DNA of 64,000 nucleotides from JAFNAG01 sp963721405 (GCA_963721405.1 CAVRJA010000004.1:186001-250000), one strand, 5' to 3'; shown: positions 33,846 through 43,077, counted from the first letter of the stretch. Numbers and translations: made by a program. Notes: generated from the letters alone by a model not told the origin.

Positions 33846-36194
33846 ATGAACACGGTTCGTATTTGGTGGATTTGTTTACTCTTGATGCCGGCAAGCGTTG
33901 CGCATCCCCAAGGCACACGGGCGGATTATCAGCGGGCGGAGCAGGTAATGAAGGGGTCTTTGGGGAAACTCGTCATCGACGGCACGGTCACCCCGAATTG
34001 GCAGGGCCAGACTTCCCGGATGTGGTATCGCAAGACAGCCGGAGAATCCAAGGAATTCATTCTGCTCGACGCCGAGCGCCTCACTCGTGTTCCGGCATTC
34101 GACCACGAGAAGATGGCTGCTTCGTTGTCGAAGGCCACCGGCAAGACGTACACCGCGAAGATGCTGCCGTTTGACGAATTCAGGATGGCAGCGTCAGGGG
34201 CTTTCGAGGTGGATGCGGAAGGGACAAGCTGGAGCTGCGACCTCGCGGCATCACGATGCACGTCGCTCGGGCCAGCCCGGCCGCGCACTGCCGCAGGCGG
34301 AGGCCGCCGCGGCGCGGATCGCGAGGAGCCGCGCGATCCCGGCCGTTCCCCGGACGGCGTCTACGTGGCGTTCGTCCGGGATCATAACCTGTGGGTTCGG
34401 ACCTTCATCTCGGGGCAGGAGTTCCAGCTCACATCGGACGGCACGGAACTGCAGCCCTATGCGACAGGTTGGAAGAACCTCGGGGACTTTGTCCGCGAAG
34501 CCACGGGAGCGGCCGGAAGCGTCCCGCCTACTCAGGCCGGACCGATGGTGAGCTGGTCGCCCGACTCCACGAAGATCGCAACTTTCCGGCTGGATATGAG
34601 ATCGGCGCCCCCGGCATATGCGCTTCAGGTTTCGCCGGCGACCCGTTTTCTGCCGATCGTGTATGAGTATGCGTATGCCTATCCTTCAGCCCCGGTACTG
34701 CCCACGGCGACGCCTTTGATCCTCGACGTCAGGACCGGCAAGCGCGTAGACGTGGCGGCACCTCAGCAGATTCTCTACGGCGGCGGCATGAATGCATCCT
34801 GGTTCAAGAACAGCCACGAGATCTATTTCCGGCAGGAAGAGCGCGGATTTTCGAGAATTCAGCTGCTGGCCGCAGACGCGGCCACGGGCAAGCTCAGGGT
34901 TATCATTGACGAAAAACCCGACGACTATGTGGAAGCGTCCAAGTTTCAGACGCGCTTCGTCAACAACGAGACGGAAGTCGTCATGACTTCGGAACGCGAC
35001 GGATGGAACCACATCTACCTCCATGATGCCGCATCGGGGGCAGTAAAGAACCGCATCACAAGCGGCGAGTGGGCCGTCCGCTCAATGGATCGGCTCGACG
35101 AAAAGAGCCGCATCGTGTACTTCAGCGCCGGAGGAAAAGAGCCGGGCGAAGACCCCTACCTGCGGCATCTTTACAGCGTCAATTTTGACGGCTCCGGCCT
35201 CAAGCTGCTGACGCCGGAAAACGCCGACCACCAGGTCTCGTTTTCACCCGATGGCAGATACTTCGTCGACGTGTATTCGCGTGTCGATTTGCCCCCGGTG
35301 TCGGTTTTGCGCAGGGCCGAGGATGGCTCGATCCTCATGGAGTTGGAGAAGACGGACGTCTCCAAGCTGATCGCCTCCGGGTGGAAGCAGCCTGAGCGCT
35401 TCAAGGCGAAAGGGCGCGACGGCAAAACGGACGTTTACGGCGTCCTGTGGCGCCCGACGAATTTCGATCCGGCCAAAAAATACGCGGTGATCGAACAGAT
35501 TTACGCCGGCCCGCACAGTTTTTTTGCGCCGGCTACCTTTGCCGCCTACCGCAACGCGTGCCAGGTCTTTGCCGAGCTCGGGTTTCTGTGCGTTATGGTC
35601 GACGGGATGGGGACCGACGGGCGCTCCCATGCATTCCACGCCGTATCGCACAAAAACCTGGGCGACGGCGGTCTTCCGGATCACATTGCCGCCATCCAAC
35701 AGCTCGCCGCGAAATATCCGTTCATGGACATGACTCGTGGCGTCGGCATTTACGGCCATTCCGCAGGCGGGTATAACTCCACCAACGCGTTGCTCACGCA
35801 TCCCGAATTCTACAAGGTCGCCGTTTCCTCAGCAGGAAACCATGACCACCGGCTTGACAAGGCGGGATGGGTGGAACAGTGGATGGGCTACCCGGCAGGC
35901 AAGTGGTACGAGGAGCAGTCCAACATCACGCTGGCCCCGAAACTGCAGGGCAAGCTCCTGCTCGCCGTGGGAGATGTGGACGACAATGTGACGCCGATCT
36001 CCACCCTGAAGCTGGCGGCGGCGCTGGTGCAGGCCGCGAAGGACTTCGATCTGATCATCATGCCGAACGCGGCGCATGGGTTCGGCAACGATCCGTATTT
36101 CGTGCGCCGCCGGTGGGACTTTTTCGTGCGCCACCTTATGGGGGTCGCTCCCCCGGAGGGATACCAGATCAGCCGCGAGGTTCCAGCCCGGTAG
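33846..36194 (+). CDS. Secreted S9 peptidase, dipeptidyl-peptidase IV-like
   Basis: 782 residues from ATG 33846 (GAGGAG upstream; the earlier start at 33768 precedes the signal peptide). Signal peptide WWICLLLMPASVAHPQG. An N-terminal beta-propeller (for example RSPDGVYVAFVRDHNLWVRT, VSWSPDSTKIATFRLDMRS) leads to the alpha/beta hydrolase domain with GIYGHSAGGYNSTNAL (nucleophile Ser), D in GDVDDNVTP and H in NAAHGFGNDP. Cuts dipeptides from N-termini after proline or alanine in this family. A GGGGACGC-type hairpin follows the stop codon. Confidence 0.93.
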   Translation: MNTVRIWWICLLLMPASVAHPQGTRADYQRAEQVMKGSLGKLVIDGTVTPNWQGQTSRMWYRKTAGESKEFILLDAERLTRVPAFDHEKMAASLSKATGKTYTAKMLPFDEFRMAASGAFEVDAEGTSWSCDLAASRCTSLGPARPRTAAGGGRRGADREEPRDPGRSPDGVYVAFVRDHNLWVRTFISGQEFQLTSDGTELQPYATGWKNLGDFVREATGAAGSVPPTQAGPMVSWSPDSTKIATFRLDMRSAPPAYALQVSPATRFLPIVYEYAYAYPSAPVLPTATPLILDVRTGKRVDVAAPQQILYGGGMNASWFKNSHEIYFRQEERGFSRIQLLAADAATGKLRVIIDEKPDDYVEASKFQTRFVNNETEVVMTSERDGWNHIYLHDAASGAVKNRITSGEWAVRSMDRLDEKSRIVYFSAGGKEPGEDPYLRHLYSVNFDGSGLKLLTPENADHQVSFSPDGRYFVDVYSRVDLPPVSVLRRAEDGSILMELEKTDVSKLIASGWKQPERFKAKGRDGKTDVYGVLWRPTNFDPAKKYAVIEQIYAGPHSFFAPATFAAYRNACQVFAELGFLCVMVDGMGTDGRSHAFHAVSHKNLGDGGLPDHIAAIQQLAAKYPFMDMTRGVGIYGHSAGGYNSTNALLTHPEFYKVAVSSAGNHDHRLDKAGWVEQWMGYPAGKWYEEQSNITLAPKLQGKLLLAVGDVDDNVTPISTLKLAAALVQAAKDFDLIIMPNAAHGFGNDPYFVRRRWDFFVRHLMGVAPPEGYQISREVPAR

Positions 36195-36203
36195 GATCCT
36201 ACG

Positions 36204-36289
36204 AGAAAACCGGGGACGCCTCATTGCCAGTCGTGGAGAGGCTTGGACTGCACCAGTCGACGGGGAATGGAGTGGCGTCCCCGGTTTTC
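36204..36289. repeat. GGGGACGC-type inverted repeat, copy 2
   Basis: GAAAACCGGGGACGCC (36204-36219) and GGCGTCCCCGGTTTTC (36274-36289) are exact reverse complements, 16 bp, around a 54-base loop, 10 bases after the S9 peptidase stop. The left arm shares GAAAACCGGGGACGC with copy 1 at 17574. Loop lengths are equal, although the loop sequences differ. Confidence 0.75.
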
Positions 36290-36312
36290 CCCCCGTTTTC
36301 CCGGTCTTAATA

Positions 36313-36729
36313 TCAGTCGTTTGGCGTCGTCAGTCGCCGATCTTGCTTACTTCGGAATTCGATGAGTTCGATGGGAGCGCCGTTGTGCACAATCATCGCT
36401 GCTCTCACACCTTCCGCGGGTGAACCCGGTCGGCTCAGGACTTCCTTGCCTTTGAGTTCAGCGTCGAGGTCATCGACCTCAAAGGCTATGTGAGGGATGG
36501 TTTTCACAAGTTCCGAAGTTTCGCAGTCGGCATCGAACCTCATCCATTCGATTCCGTAGGGGCTGGTGTCGAATCCTGAAACATGGATTTTGAGGTGCTT
36601 GAGGTATCGTTCCCCCGGACGGGGTATGGTTGTCGGGATCCCGAGGTGATGGTAACGCCAGCCACGCTCGGCAATCGCTGCCGGAGGTTCGTCATCCTGT
36701 CGCTTCCTGCTGAGTGAGTTTTTTGTCAT
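36313..36729 (-). CDS. VOC/glyoxalase-superfamily protein
   Basis: 138 residues from ATG 36729. The sequence has the paired beta-alpha-beta-beta pattern of the VOC fold: GWRYHHLGIPTTIPRPGERY (first strand and metal-side His), FDTSPYGIEWMRFDADCETS, TIPHIAFEVDDLDAELKGKE (second module), VRAAMIVHNGAPIELIEF. H in YHHLG, H in IPHIAF and E in ELIEF could bind metal. Function not predictable; glyoxalase, dioxygenase or resistance relatives are all possible. Isolated gene. Confidence 0.75.
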   Translation of the reverse strand: MTKNSLSRKRQDDEPPAAIAERGWRYHHLGIPTTIPRPGERYLKHLKIHVSGFDTSPYGIEWMRFDADCETSELVKTIPHIAFEVDDLDAELKGKEVLSRPGSPAEGVRAAMIVHNGAPIELIEFRSKQDRRLTTPND

Positions 36730-36951
36730 GGTAGCATGTCGCCTGGTATTGGTGGTCGGGAAAGACCACATGTTAGCCTTGAGTCATGCAGCCTGATCAA
36801 CCGGCGCCTCTGCGGACTGCGACTCGGTGAATCCTGCATCTCCGGTGATATAATAGCCGAATCGGAAAAACATCAAAGTCAGTAGAGTTATTTCGATCCT
36901 TTCACTGCTTTCCGACCGCACTGCGGGTGAGTGCATTGAGAGATCTTCGGC

Positions 36952-38079
36952 ATGCCGCTTGCGACTGTCCAGGCCGGGTGGATGAAAGTGACAGGTGATA
37001 CCACCCAGCTCGGCTGCATGTTCCAGTTCGGCGATCTACCTGGAAGTCAGCTCGACGGCGCCGCGGCCGTGACGCAGCCGGCACGGCAGTTCCGGTTCAC
37101 AAGGGTGTTCGAGGGACCGGCTTCGTTCCGCGGCCAGGACGCAACCACCCTCCTCAGCATCGCGAATCCGACCTCCGGCCCGATCGTCCTGAGCCTGAAC
37201 CTGCTCGGGATGCGACCAGGGCAGTTGCTGGCGCCGCAGCAAATACTCGCGATTCCTGCCGGGGGAGTTTACTACGGCACCGCAGCGCAGCTGTTCAATC
37301 CCGGCCAGCCGGTCGGCGGCGGATGGATCGACGTTCAGGTGCTGGCCGGAGAGGGCGCGGTCGGGTTTGAGCTGATCCGCTTCCCCGTCCCAGGCACGGT
37401 GGTCGGGCTGAATGCAGTTTCCGGCGCCGCACCCAACCAGTCCTATTCGGCGCAACTCGTGGTGAATGCGCAGTACTTCACCAACATCAGGCTGATCAAC
37501 ACCAGCACCATGGCCCGCACCATGGTGTTGCATGCCCTCGATCCCACCGGCCGGGACGCGGCGACGCCGGCACAAATCAGCCTCGGCGTGGGCGAGTCCG
37601 TGCAGGAGGAGGCGGAACAGCTCTTCGGTCCCTCGATCACGGACGCGTCCTTGCGCGTCGACGCTGATGGTCCCGGGATTATCGGCGACGTGATTTTCGG
37701 GGATCCCGGCCGCTTGAACTTCGCCGCTGCCTCGCCGCTGCAGAGTCAGAGATTCAGCCAGGCAGTTTTCAGCCATGTCGCAAACGGCCTCAACTATTTC
37801 ACAGGAATCGCGCTGCTGAATCCCAATCCGCAGGCGGCGACCGTCACCCTGGATGTCTTTTCAAAAACGGGCACAAAGACCGGGTCGAACACGGTGCGGC
37901 TGGCGCCGGGAGAAAGGCTCTCTCGTTTGCTTGTGGACCCCCTGCTGGTCCCGGCGTCGGCCGGACAGTTGGGAGGGTTCATCATGCTGAGTTCCACTTT
38001 GCCGGTGGTGGGGCAGGAGTTGTTCGGAGACACGGCCATGGTCTTCCTATCTGCCGTGCCTCCGCAAATCATCAAATAG
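36952..38079 (+). CDS. 5'-truncated acidobacterial secreted-protein C-terminal module
   Basis: 375 residues beginning MPLATVQAGWMKVTGDTTQL, without signal peptide; the frame is stopped 5 codons before the ATG. The rest (TLLSIANPTSGPIVLSLNLL, GGGWIDVQVLAGEGAVGFEL, VFSHVANGLNYFTGIALLNP, LPVVGQELFGDTAMVFLSAV) closely resembles the C-terminal beta-sandwich module of very large acidobacterial secreted proteins, where it normally follows a long N-terminal region. I read it as the surviving end of such a gene, maybe still open but not exported. Confidence 0.6.
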   Translation: MPLATVQAGWMKVTGDTTQLGCMFQFGDLPGSQLDGAAAVTQPARQFRFTRVFEGPASFRGQDATTLLSIANPTSGPIVLSLNLLGMRPGQLLAPQQILAIPAGGVYYGTAAQLFNPGQPVGGGWIDVQVLAGEGAVGFELIRFPVPGTVVGLNAVSGAAPNQSYSAQLVVNAQYFTNIRLINTSTMARTMVLHALDPTGRDAATPAQISLGVGESVQEEAEQLFGPSITDASLRVDADGPGIIGDVIFGDPGRLNFAAASPLQSQRFSQAVFSHVANGLNYFTGIALLNPNPQAATVTLDVFSKTGTKTGSNTVRLAPGERLSRLLVDPLLVPASAGQLGGFIMLSSTLPVVGQELFGDTAMVFLSAVPPQIIK

Positions 38080-38151
38080 TGCCGGACGTCCGATCATGAC
38101 GGTTGCCTCGGAAAACGTGAAATGCCGGACTGCCGGAGGCCGCCGTTTTCT

Positions 38152-39276
38152 CTACTTTTCCACCCGCAGCATCGCGACGACGCCTGCGTGATCGGATGCG
38201 AATGGGGTACTTTGTCGGATGATACGTTCGATATTCTGCATCTCCATTCCCTTCTGGTAGACGAGGTCGATCCGTTCGAAGGGTCCCACCGGATTCGGGG
38301 CCTGCGGATCCTCCAGATACAGCGGCCAGGTAAATCCTGGCTGATGAGGGTGGAGAGCATTCCATATTTCGGTATACCCGGCGCCGCTGAGAATGCCGGA
38401 TGTAGCGGTGTTTTCAAACCCGTTCGGCACCGGGTTCGCGTTGAAATCACCCGCCAAAATAACTCGCGGACCGGAAGCATCCATCAGCCCGACAAGCTCC
38501 TGGGCCTGCAATGCCTGGATTCCTCTGGCATAGTCGTCAAAACCGCCGGTTCCGGCATAGGTGCTCTCCAGGTGTGTACTGAAGAAACGGAGCGTTTCAT
38601 CTCCGATTGAGACATCCACCGAAATCCACCCGCGGGGAGCTGAGATGGGGAACCCCAGCGGAGCAAAATTGAGGGTTGCTGAATACAGGCCATTCTGAGC
38701 TGACGAGACGCTGATCTCGGATTTCTTCAGATCAGTCCGGGCCAGAACCACATCGCGATCAATGAATCGAATAGCAGAGAGCTGCGGATCAAAGGGCAGC
38801 CCGAGAAGTGCTAAATCGAGCGGAGCGGTTACGTCAGTCAGGTTCTGACTCCTGACCACGTCATACGACACATTGCGGTCTGACAATGCTGCCATGAGGA
38901 GTCCCAGTTGATCGAACAAGACGTCCGTAACGTCAGCGCCGAACACGCCGGTCTGCCACAACGTCACTTCCTGCAGCGAGATGAGGTCGGGCTTCTTCGC
39001 TGCGATCACATCTGCGAGCACCGCTGCGCGGCCGGGAATGTCGTTCTGCAGGAGCTCGGCATAGGTGTAGGTTGCACCTTTGGTGATATCCGGCAGAAAG
39101 AGAAACACCAACTTCAGGTCGGTGCCCGCATCCATGTTTTGGGCCATCACCTTGATGCTTCGGTGGCTCTCAGCCAGAGCCGGCGCCATGGTGAAGGCAA
39201 ATGCCAGACTGACGGCCAGCAACATCGATCCGATGATCCGAATTCCAAATCCTGATCCGTTCTTGGCGCAAAACAT
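38152..39276 (-). CDS. Secreted endonuclease/exonuclease/phosphatase-family protein
   Basis: 374 residues from ATG 39276 (GGAGG upstream; the frame to 39540 is not needed). Signal peptide SMLLAVSLAFAFTMAPALA. EEP fold landmarks in order: KVMAQNMDAGTDL (N), LISLQEVTLWQTG (catalytic E), RFFSTHLESTYAG (H), RVILAGDFNANPV (D, N) and PFASDHAGVVAML (D, H). These enzymes hydrolyse phosphodiesters in nucleic acids, inositol phosphates or lipids (sphingomyelinase-like). Substrate not assignable. Confidence 0.9.
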   Translation of the reverse strand: MFCAKNGSGFGIRIIGSMLLAVSLAFAFTMAPALAESHRSIKVMAQNMDAGTDLKLVFLFLPDITKGATYTYAELLQNDIPGRAAVLADVIAAKKPDLISLQEVTLWQTGVFGADVTDVLFDQLGLLMAALSDRNVSYDVVRSQNLTDVTAPLDLALLGLPFDPQLSAIRFIDRDVVLARTDLKKSEISVSSAQNGLYSATLNFAPLGFPISAPRGWISVDVSIGDETLRFFSTHLESTYAGTGGFDDYARGIQALQAQELVGLMDASGPRVILAGDFNANPVPNGFENTATSGILSGAGYTEIWNALHPHQPGFTWPLYLEDPQAPNPVGPFERIDLVYQKGMEMQNIERIIRQSTPFASDHAGVVAMLRVEK

Positions 39277-40061
39277 AGGTCCTCCCTTCAGCTGTGAAGA
39301 CATCCTGGACTGCAAGGCGGCCGCCTGAAGGAGCGCATACCTCGTTGTCACGTTTTCCCGCGAACCGCGGGAGCGTCCTGCATTCCTGCGGCCGCCGCCG
39401 CTTTCCATCACGCATTGTCCGGCTGCCGGGTTGACCGCAGATCCGGAATCAGCCTGGACGGAGATAAGTTTCCCGTCTTCAGAATGGGTTGGGGGAAGCT
39501 TAGAACCTGCCCGGGAAACTGGCGCCATCCCTGATTGCATTCAGTCTGGCACGTTCTCTCATCTTAAGATAGCGATTTGCGACAGCGAAGATTGCAGCCT
39601 GAACCGCGCACGAGTGTGCACAAAAAATCTGCAGTCAAACCGAACAGGCTGCCATTCCGCCGGTGGTGAACGGACATTTTCCTCGATCAGAAGGGAACGT
39701 TATCGTGTAGTACCTGGGACATTTTCGGCGGCCTATCCCTATAAATGACAATATCGGGAAGCTCCGGCATGTCTTCTTGAAGGGGCTTGTAGGGCTCAGA
39801 CCGACGCAAGCCGCGCAGACACAGATACATGTCGCGAAAACAGGTTTAAAAACAGGGTCCAATCTCAGTTTGGGGAGCTCTTATTTGCATCTAAGCGCTC
39901 CTCTAACTCAGCGAAGGTAGCCCATCTGCTTATTCGCAGAAAAAAGGCACAAAAATCGAGATTGAGGAGCTTGTGGGGCCGAGTTTCTCCCTTAGGTGCC
40001 TGCCAAACTTTGACTTCGGTCGGTCCGACCCCAATCGCACAGCCGGTCCGACCCCATACCC
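39277..40061. other. 785-base spacer with degraded repeats
   Basis: No supported gene. Near 39650-39740 the minus strand reads CPRYYTITFPSDRGKCPFTT, similar to repeated transposon-end-like patches, with two GGACATTTTC blocks. Near 40020-40060 there are two GGTCSGTCCGACCCC-like short palindromes, which also occur as GGTCGGACC near 17310 and 17408. These look like insertion-sequence ends or REP debris, not genes. Confidence 0.4.
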
Positions 40062-40664
40062 CTACATGCCGCCGCGGCCGCGGCCCGCGCTTGAGGGCGG
40101 CACCATGTTCTGCAGCCGCATGTAGGTCACGAGATTGCCGTAGTGCTCGTTGATGTGGCTCGTGTTGTAGACCAGGGCGCCGATCTTGCTGCGGTTGCCG
40201 GCCCGCTCCATCATGTTTTCCGTGGTGACGGCAGCGAAGGCCTTGCCACAGACGGCACCGGCATCCGCCAGAGCCTTCTCCAGGTCCGCCTTGCTCATCT
40301 TGTTGGCAGCCGATTCGGCGCTGTTGGGAGTGTCGATCCGGGCGGGCGGCTTCTCTCCAAGCACGCCGGAGCAGGTGCCGTTGTTGTCGTCGGCGATGTG
40401 CCCGATCAGCCGCGCCCACGACCGGACCTCGGGGGTCGGCTGCCATTTGTATTTGTCCTCCGGGAACTGCGCCGCGGAGGCGGTGATGAATCCCTGGATG
40501 CGAGTATACATGCCCTTGACTTCATCCACGAGCGACGCCGGCGGCGCAGTTTGCTGCATCGCGTAAGCCGTTCCGCTGGCGATGCCCGGCGCTCCGGGCT
40601 GCGGAGCAAAAAAAACTGTCGCAAGGACTACAAGACACGCAGATACGATCCCCAGCTTCCCCAT
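40062..40664 (-). CDS. DinB-family secreted protein
   Basis: 200 residues with AAGGAG upstream of ATG 40664 and a signal peptide (IVSACLVVLATVFFAPQPGA). The DinB four-helix bundle is indicated by YTRIQGFITASAAQFPEDKY, RSWARLIGHIADDNNGTCSG and YNTSHINEHYGNLVTYMRLQ, where H in LIGHIAD and H in NTSHINEH form the metal triad. DinB-fold proteins include thiol transferases and unknown enzymes; many acidobacterial versions are secreted. Tail is GRGRGGM. Confidence 0.88.
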   Translation of the reverse strand: MGKLGIVSACLVVLATVFFAPQPGAPGIASGTAYAMQQTAPPASLVDEVKGMYTRIQGFITASAAQFPEDKYKWQPTPEVRSWARLIGHIADDNNGTCSGVLGEKPPARIDTPNSAESAANKMSKADLEKALADAGAVCGKAFAAVTTENMMERAGNRSKIGALVYNTSHINEHYGNLVTYMRLQNMVPPSSAGRGRGGM

Positions 40665-40691
40665 AACAGGACTCCTTTCAGTTCAGTCAGT

Positions 40692-40877
40692 GGAATCATC
40701 AACAACTCTCACCGCGACCTTGTCGATGCCTCGCGCAGCCGCGCCGTCAAGCTGCGGTACATCTGCCGTCTCTACATCAAGGAACTGGTGCGCGACAACT
40801 TCCCCGGCCTGTCGCCCGACCATCTCCTCGAACGCATGGTGGAACTCTCGCTTTACACCGAGGAGCACCTCAAATAG
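40692..40877 (+). pseudogene. Unidentified C-terminal gene remnant
   Basis: Plus-strand frame reads GIINNSHRDLVDASRSRAVK, LRYICRLYIKELVRDNFPGL, SPDHLLERMVELSLYTEEHL and K before TAG. The codon choice and amphipathic helices look like the end of a real protein, but there is no start codon with ribosome-binding site and no upstream portion; the DinB promoter region adjoins it. Family not recognised. Confidence 0.4.
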
Positions 40878-40899
40878 GAGTGCGCAACTTCATTGGTCG

Positions 40900-41433
40900 C
40901 TACTTCTTTACGGGCTGCTTTACACGCGTGAGGTAGAAGGTGCCGGTCTCGACCTTTCCGTTGTTGTCGTAGCCCCACGTTTCGTTGTGGTGATCGGCAT
41001 CGACGAACGTGATGACGATCTGCTTCATGTAGCCGTCCCCCGGCCGGATGTTTGTGCCGTCCTTGAACTCGAAGGCGACTTCGTTGGGTTTGCCGGACGC
41101 CGTCGCACGCATCCGGGGCTGATTGTGGGCGGCGCAATAGTGCGTGGCCAGCAGTTCAGTCTTGTCCGGATGGAACATGGTGATCATTTCCTGCGGCCCG
41201 CCCGCGTCCATCCAGTGCATCACGGCCGAACCATCCCCGGTCATGCGCACCGAAATGTGCGTGGACATCTTCTGGCCGCCTTCCGTCATATAGCCTTCCC
41301 ATTCACCGACCAGCGACTTGATCTTCTCCCACTGAGGGGTGCTCGCAATCAGGGATGTTGCGTGTTCCTGGGCAGGAACCAGCCCGATTGAGAGCGAAAG
41401 CACGGCAAAGAACGCAACGGCAGTTTTTCTCAT
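40900..41433 (-). CDS. Secreted DUF1579/lipocalin-like protein
   Basis: 177 residues, GGAGG 5 bases before ATG 41433, signal peptide (AVAFFAVLSLSIGLVPAQE). The body has KIKSLVGEWEGYMTEGGQKM followed by THISVRMTGDGSAVMHWMDA, EMITMFHPDKTELLATHYCA and KQIVITFVDADHHNETWGYD. The opening LVGEWEG and the strand pattern suit calycin-type domains in which WEG starts the barrel. Function unknown. Upstream is the decarboxylase pair on the same strand, 129 bases away. Confidence 0.75.
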   Translation of the reverse strand: MRKTAVAFFAVLSLSIGLVPAQEHATSLIASTPQWEKIKSLVGEWEGYMTEGGQKMSTHISVRMTGDGSAVMHWMDAGGPQEMITMFHPDKTELLATHYCAAHNQPRMRATASGKPNEVAFEFKDGTNIRPGDGYMKQIVITFVDADHHNETWGYDNNGKVETGTFYLTRVKQPVKK

Positions 41434-41562
41434 CGCAGCCTCCTATGTAAAGAATCTTGCGGTTGAACGGGCCCTATGTCAACCGGCTATGCCGGCAACA
41501 AACTATCTTCGGGAACTGCGGGCGCCCGGCTGACTCCGTCTGCGGATGCTCACCCGCACGCA

Positions 41563-42147
41563 TCAGGTGCGCGCCGCTTCTCCCTCCTCCGGGTTTCCGA
41601 GCGCTCCCATGAAGCGTTGTTTGATAAACACGCAGTCGAGCGGCGGCTTGGCGGTCGGCGATGATTCTTCCACCTTGGCGACCACCAGCCACGGCCCGCG
41701 AGACCGGCGGCTACAGTCCAGAAATGCCGTGAGCGTCGCCTCGTCATGGACCGTCGCGGCCTGCCTGATTCCCATGGCGCGCGCCGTGGCTTCCAGGTCG
41801 GCCGCGCCGCTGGTGGGCGTATCCTGCCCTCCGGTAGTGCCGTATTTCCCGTTGTCCATCACGACAACGATCAGATTCGGCGGCGCACACGCGCCAATTG
41901 TGGCCAGGCTGCCGAGGTTCATCAGCAGCGAACCGTCGCCGTCCAGCGCCACGACCCGGCGATCGGGGCGCGCCAGCGCCAAACCCAGGGCGATCGAGGT
42001 CGTCAGCCCCATGCTGCCCCAGGTATAGAAATTAAGCGGCCGGTCCCCTGCGGCAAACAGGTCATAGGCAGGATGGCCGAGGCTGACGACGACTGGCTCG
42101 TCGGTCAGCGTTTTCGAAATGCAAATGGTCGCATCGAAACGATTCAT
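41563..42147 (-). CDS. ThDP-dependent decarboxylase, beta (ThDP-binding) subunit
   Basis: 194 residues. It contains the ThDP-diphosphate/Mg motif: ALDGDGSLLMNLGSLATIGA followed by NLIVVVMDNGKYGTTGG (GDG...N). This is the Pyr/PP split form used by sulfopyruvate and phosphonopyruvate decarboxylases (ComE-like). Overlaps the alpha subunit by 4 bases (ATGA). Together they would decarboxylate a 2-oxo acid carrying a sulfonate, phosphonate or other polar group. Confidence 0.85.
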   Translation of the reverse strand: MNRFDATICISKTLTDEPVVVSLGHPAYDLFAAGDRPLNFYTWGSMGLTTSIALGLALARPDRRVVALDGDGSLLMNLGSLATIGACAPPNLIVVVMDNGKYGTTGGQDTPTSGAADLEATARAMGIRQAATVHDEATLTAFLDCSRRSRGPWLVVAKVEESSPTAKPPLDCVFIKQRFMGALGNPEEGEAART

Positions 42148-42707
42148 GGGCGCCCTCCCGGCACCGTGAGGCTGCGGGGCAGCAGGCAGGCCGCAGAAAT
42201 CCGGCTGCCGAACGCCCAGGCAGCGGCGGCACGAACTGTTTCCTCAGCCGATCGATCGTGCTCGATCTCCATGTGCCGGACGCCGAAGGCGTCGAGAACC
42301 GGCACGACGGCGCGCCCCATGGGCACCTGGGCGCTGTTCCACTCCCCGGCGCCCCCGCGCATGCTGATGACAAACAGGGCCGGGATCCGATAGGCCAGAA
42401 GCAGCGAGCCGAGGGCATTGAGCGTGTTGCCGAGCCCGCTCGATTGCATCATCAGGACCGGCCGCGCGCCTCCAAGGTAGAGCCCTGCGGCAATTCCGAG
42501 CGCCTCTTCCTCGCGCATCGCCAGCGTCGCCCTCACGTCCGGATAGTCCCGCTTGAACACCTCCAGAATGTGGGAGAGCGGATTGTCCGGGACATAGACC
42601 ACCTCGCGGCAGCCGCTCGCATGAAGGCCGGCACATACCCCGCAGGCCCACGCTGGAGTGGCCGGCGTGCCGCCCTCAGGCTGGCTCTGTTTCGCTGTGG
42701 AATGCAT
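42144..42707 (-). CDS. ThDP-dependent decarboxylase, alpha (pyrimidine-binding) subunit
   Basis: 187 residues. The catalytic Glu that activates ThDP is seen in TLAMREEEALGIAAGLYLGG, followed by RPVLMMQSSGLGNTLNALGS, matching ComD-type subunits of sulfopyruvate decarboxylase and fused phosphonopyruvate decarboxylases. The final part (EETVRAAAAWAFGSRISAAC) is helical. No PEP mutase, phosphosulfolactate synthase or transaminase is nearby, so the true substrate is open. First gene of a two-gene unit. Confidence 0.85.
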   Translation of the reverse strand: MHSTAKQSQPEGGTPATPAWACGVCAGLHASGCREVVYVPDNPLSHILEVFKRDYPDVRATLAMREEEALGIAAGLYLGGARPVLMMQSSGLGNTLNALGSLLLAYRIPALFVISMRGGAGEWNSAQVPMGRAVVPVLDAFGVRHMEIEHDRSAEETVRAAAAWAFGSRISAACLLPRSLTVPGGRP

Positions 42708-42920
42708 TTCGCAGATCCAATCAATAAAAGATCAGGCCGTTGTTTGCGCGCTGCGCCCAATGCCTGAGTTTCGCCTCTTCCCTGCCGTGAAAGAGCTTCT
42801 TTGTGGCGGACACCGCAAATCACCGCCGCGCTGATTTTACACCAGGTGCCTGGCTTGGGCCAAAATCCCGGCCGGGCGTCACCTGCTGATCAGTGCTTAC
42901 GCAAGCCGAATTCGATCCTG

Positions 42921-43017
42921 AAGGAGTCAGGAGCCGGGAGTCAGTAGTCAGAAATCCGACAGGAGACAACATGACAACCCTGCCACGGTCCACACCTTTC
43001 TCCTGACTCCTGACTCC
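42921..43017. repeat. Hairpin with GGAGTCAG-type repeat arms
   Basis: Left arm 42921-42950 is built of GGAGTCAG-like units; right arm 42998-43017 reads TCTCCTGACTCCTGACTCCC, the inverted version. It lies in the spacer between the S9 peptidase 3' end and the decarboxylase 5' end. Same design as the TGGACN elements but with an 8-base unit. The rest of 42708-43077 holds no gene. Confidence 0.6.
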
Positions 43018-43077
43018 CTCACGCACGCGCTCTGGCAAGGCGGGACAACCACTCACTGCCAATTCGATCAGTGATCC

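Noticed and set aside
39635..39862. 75-codon frame with CPRYYTITF
   Set aside because: Looks like repeated IS-end debris, not a conserved protein.
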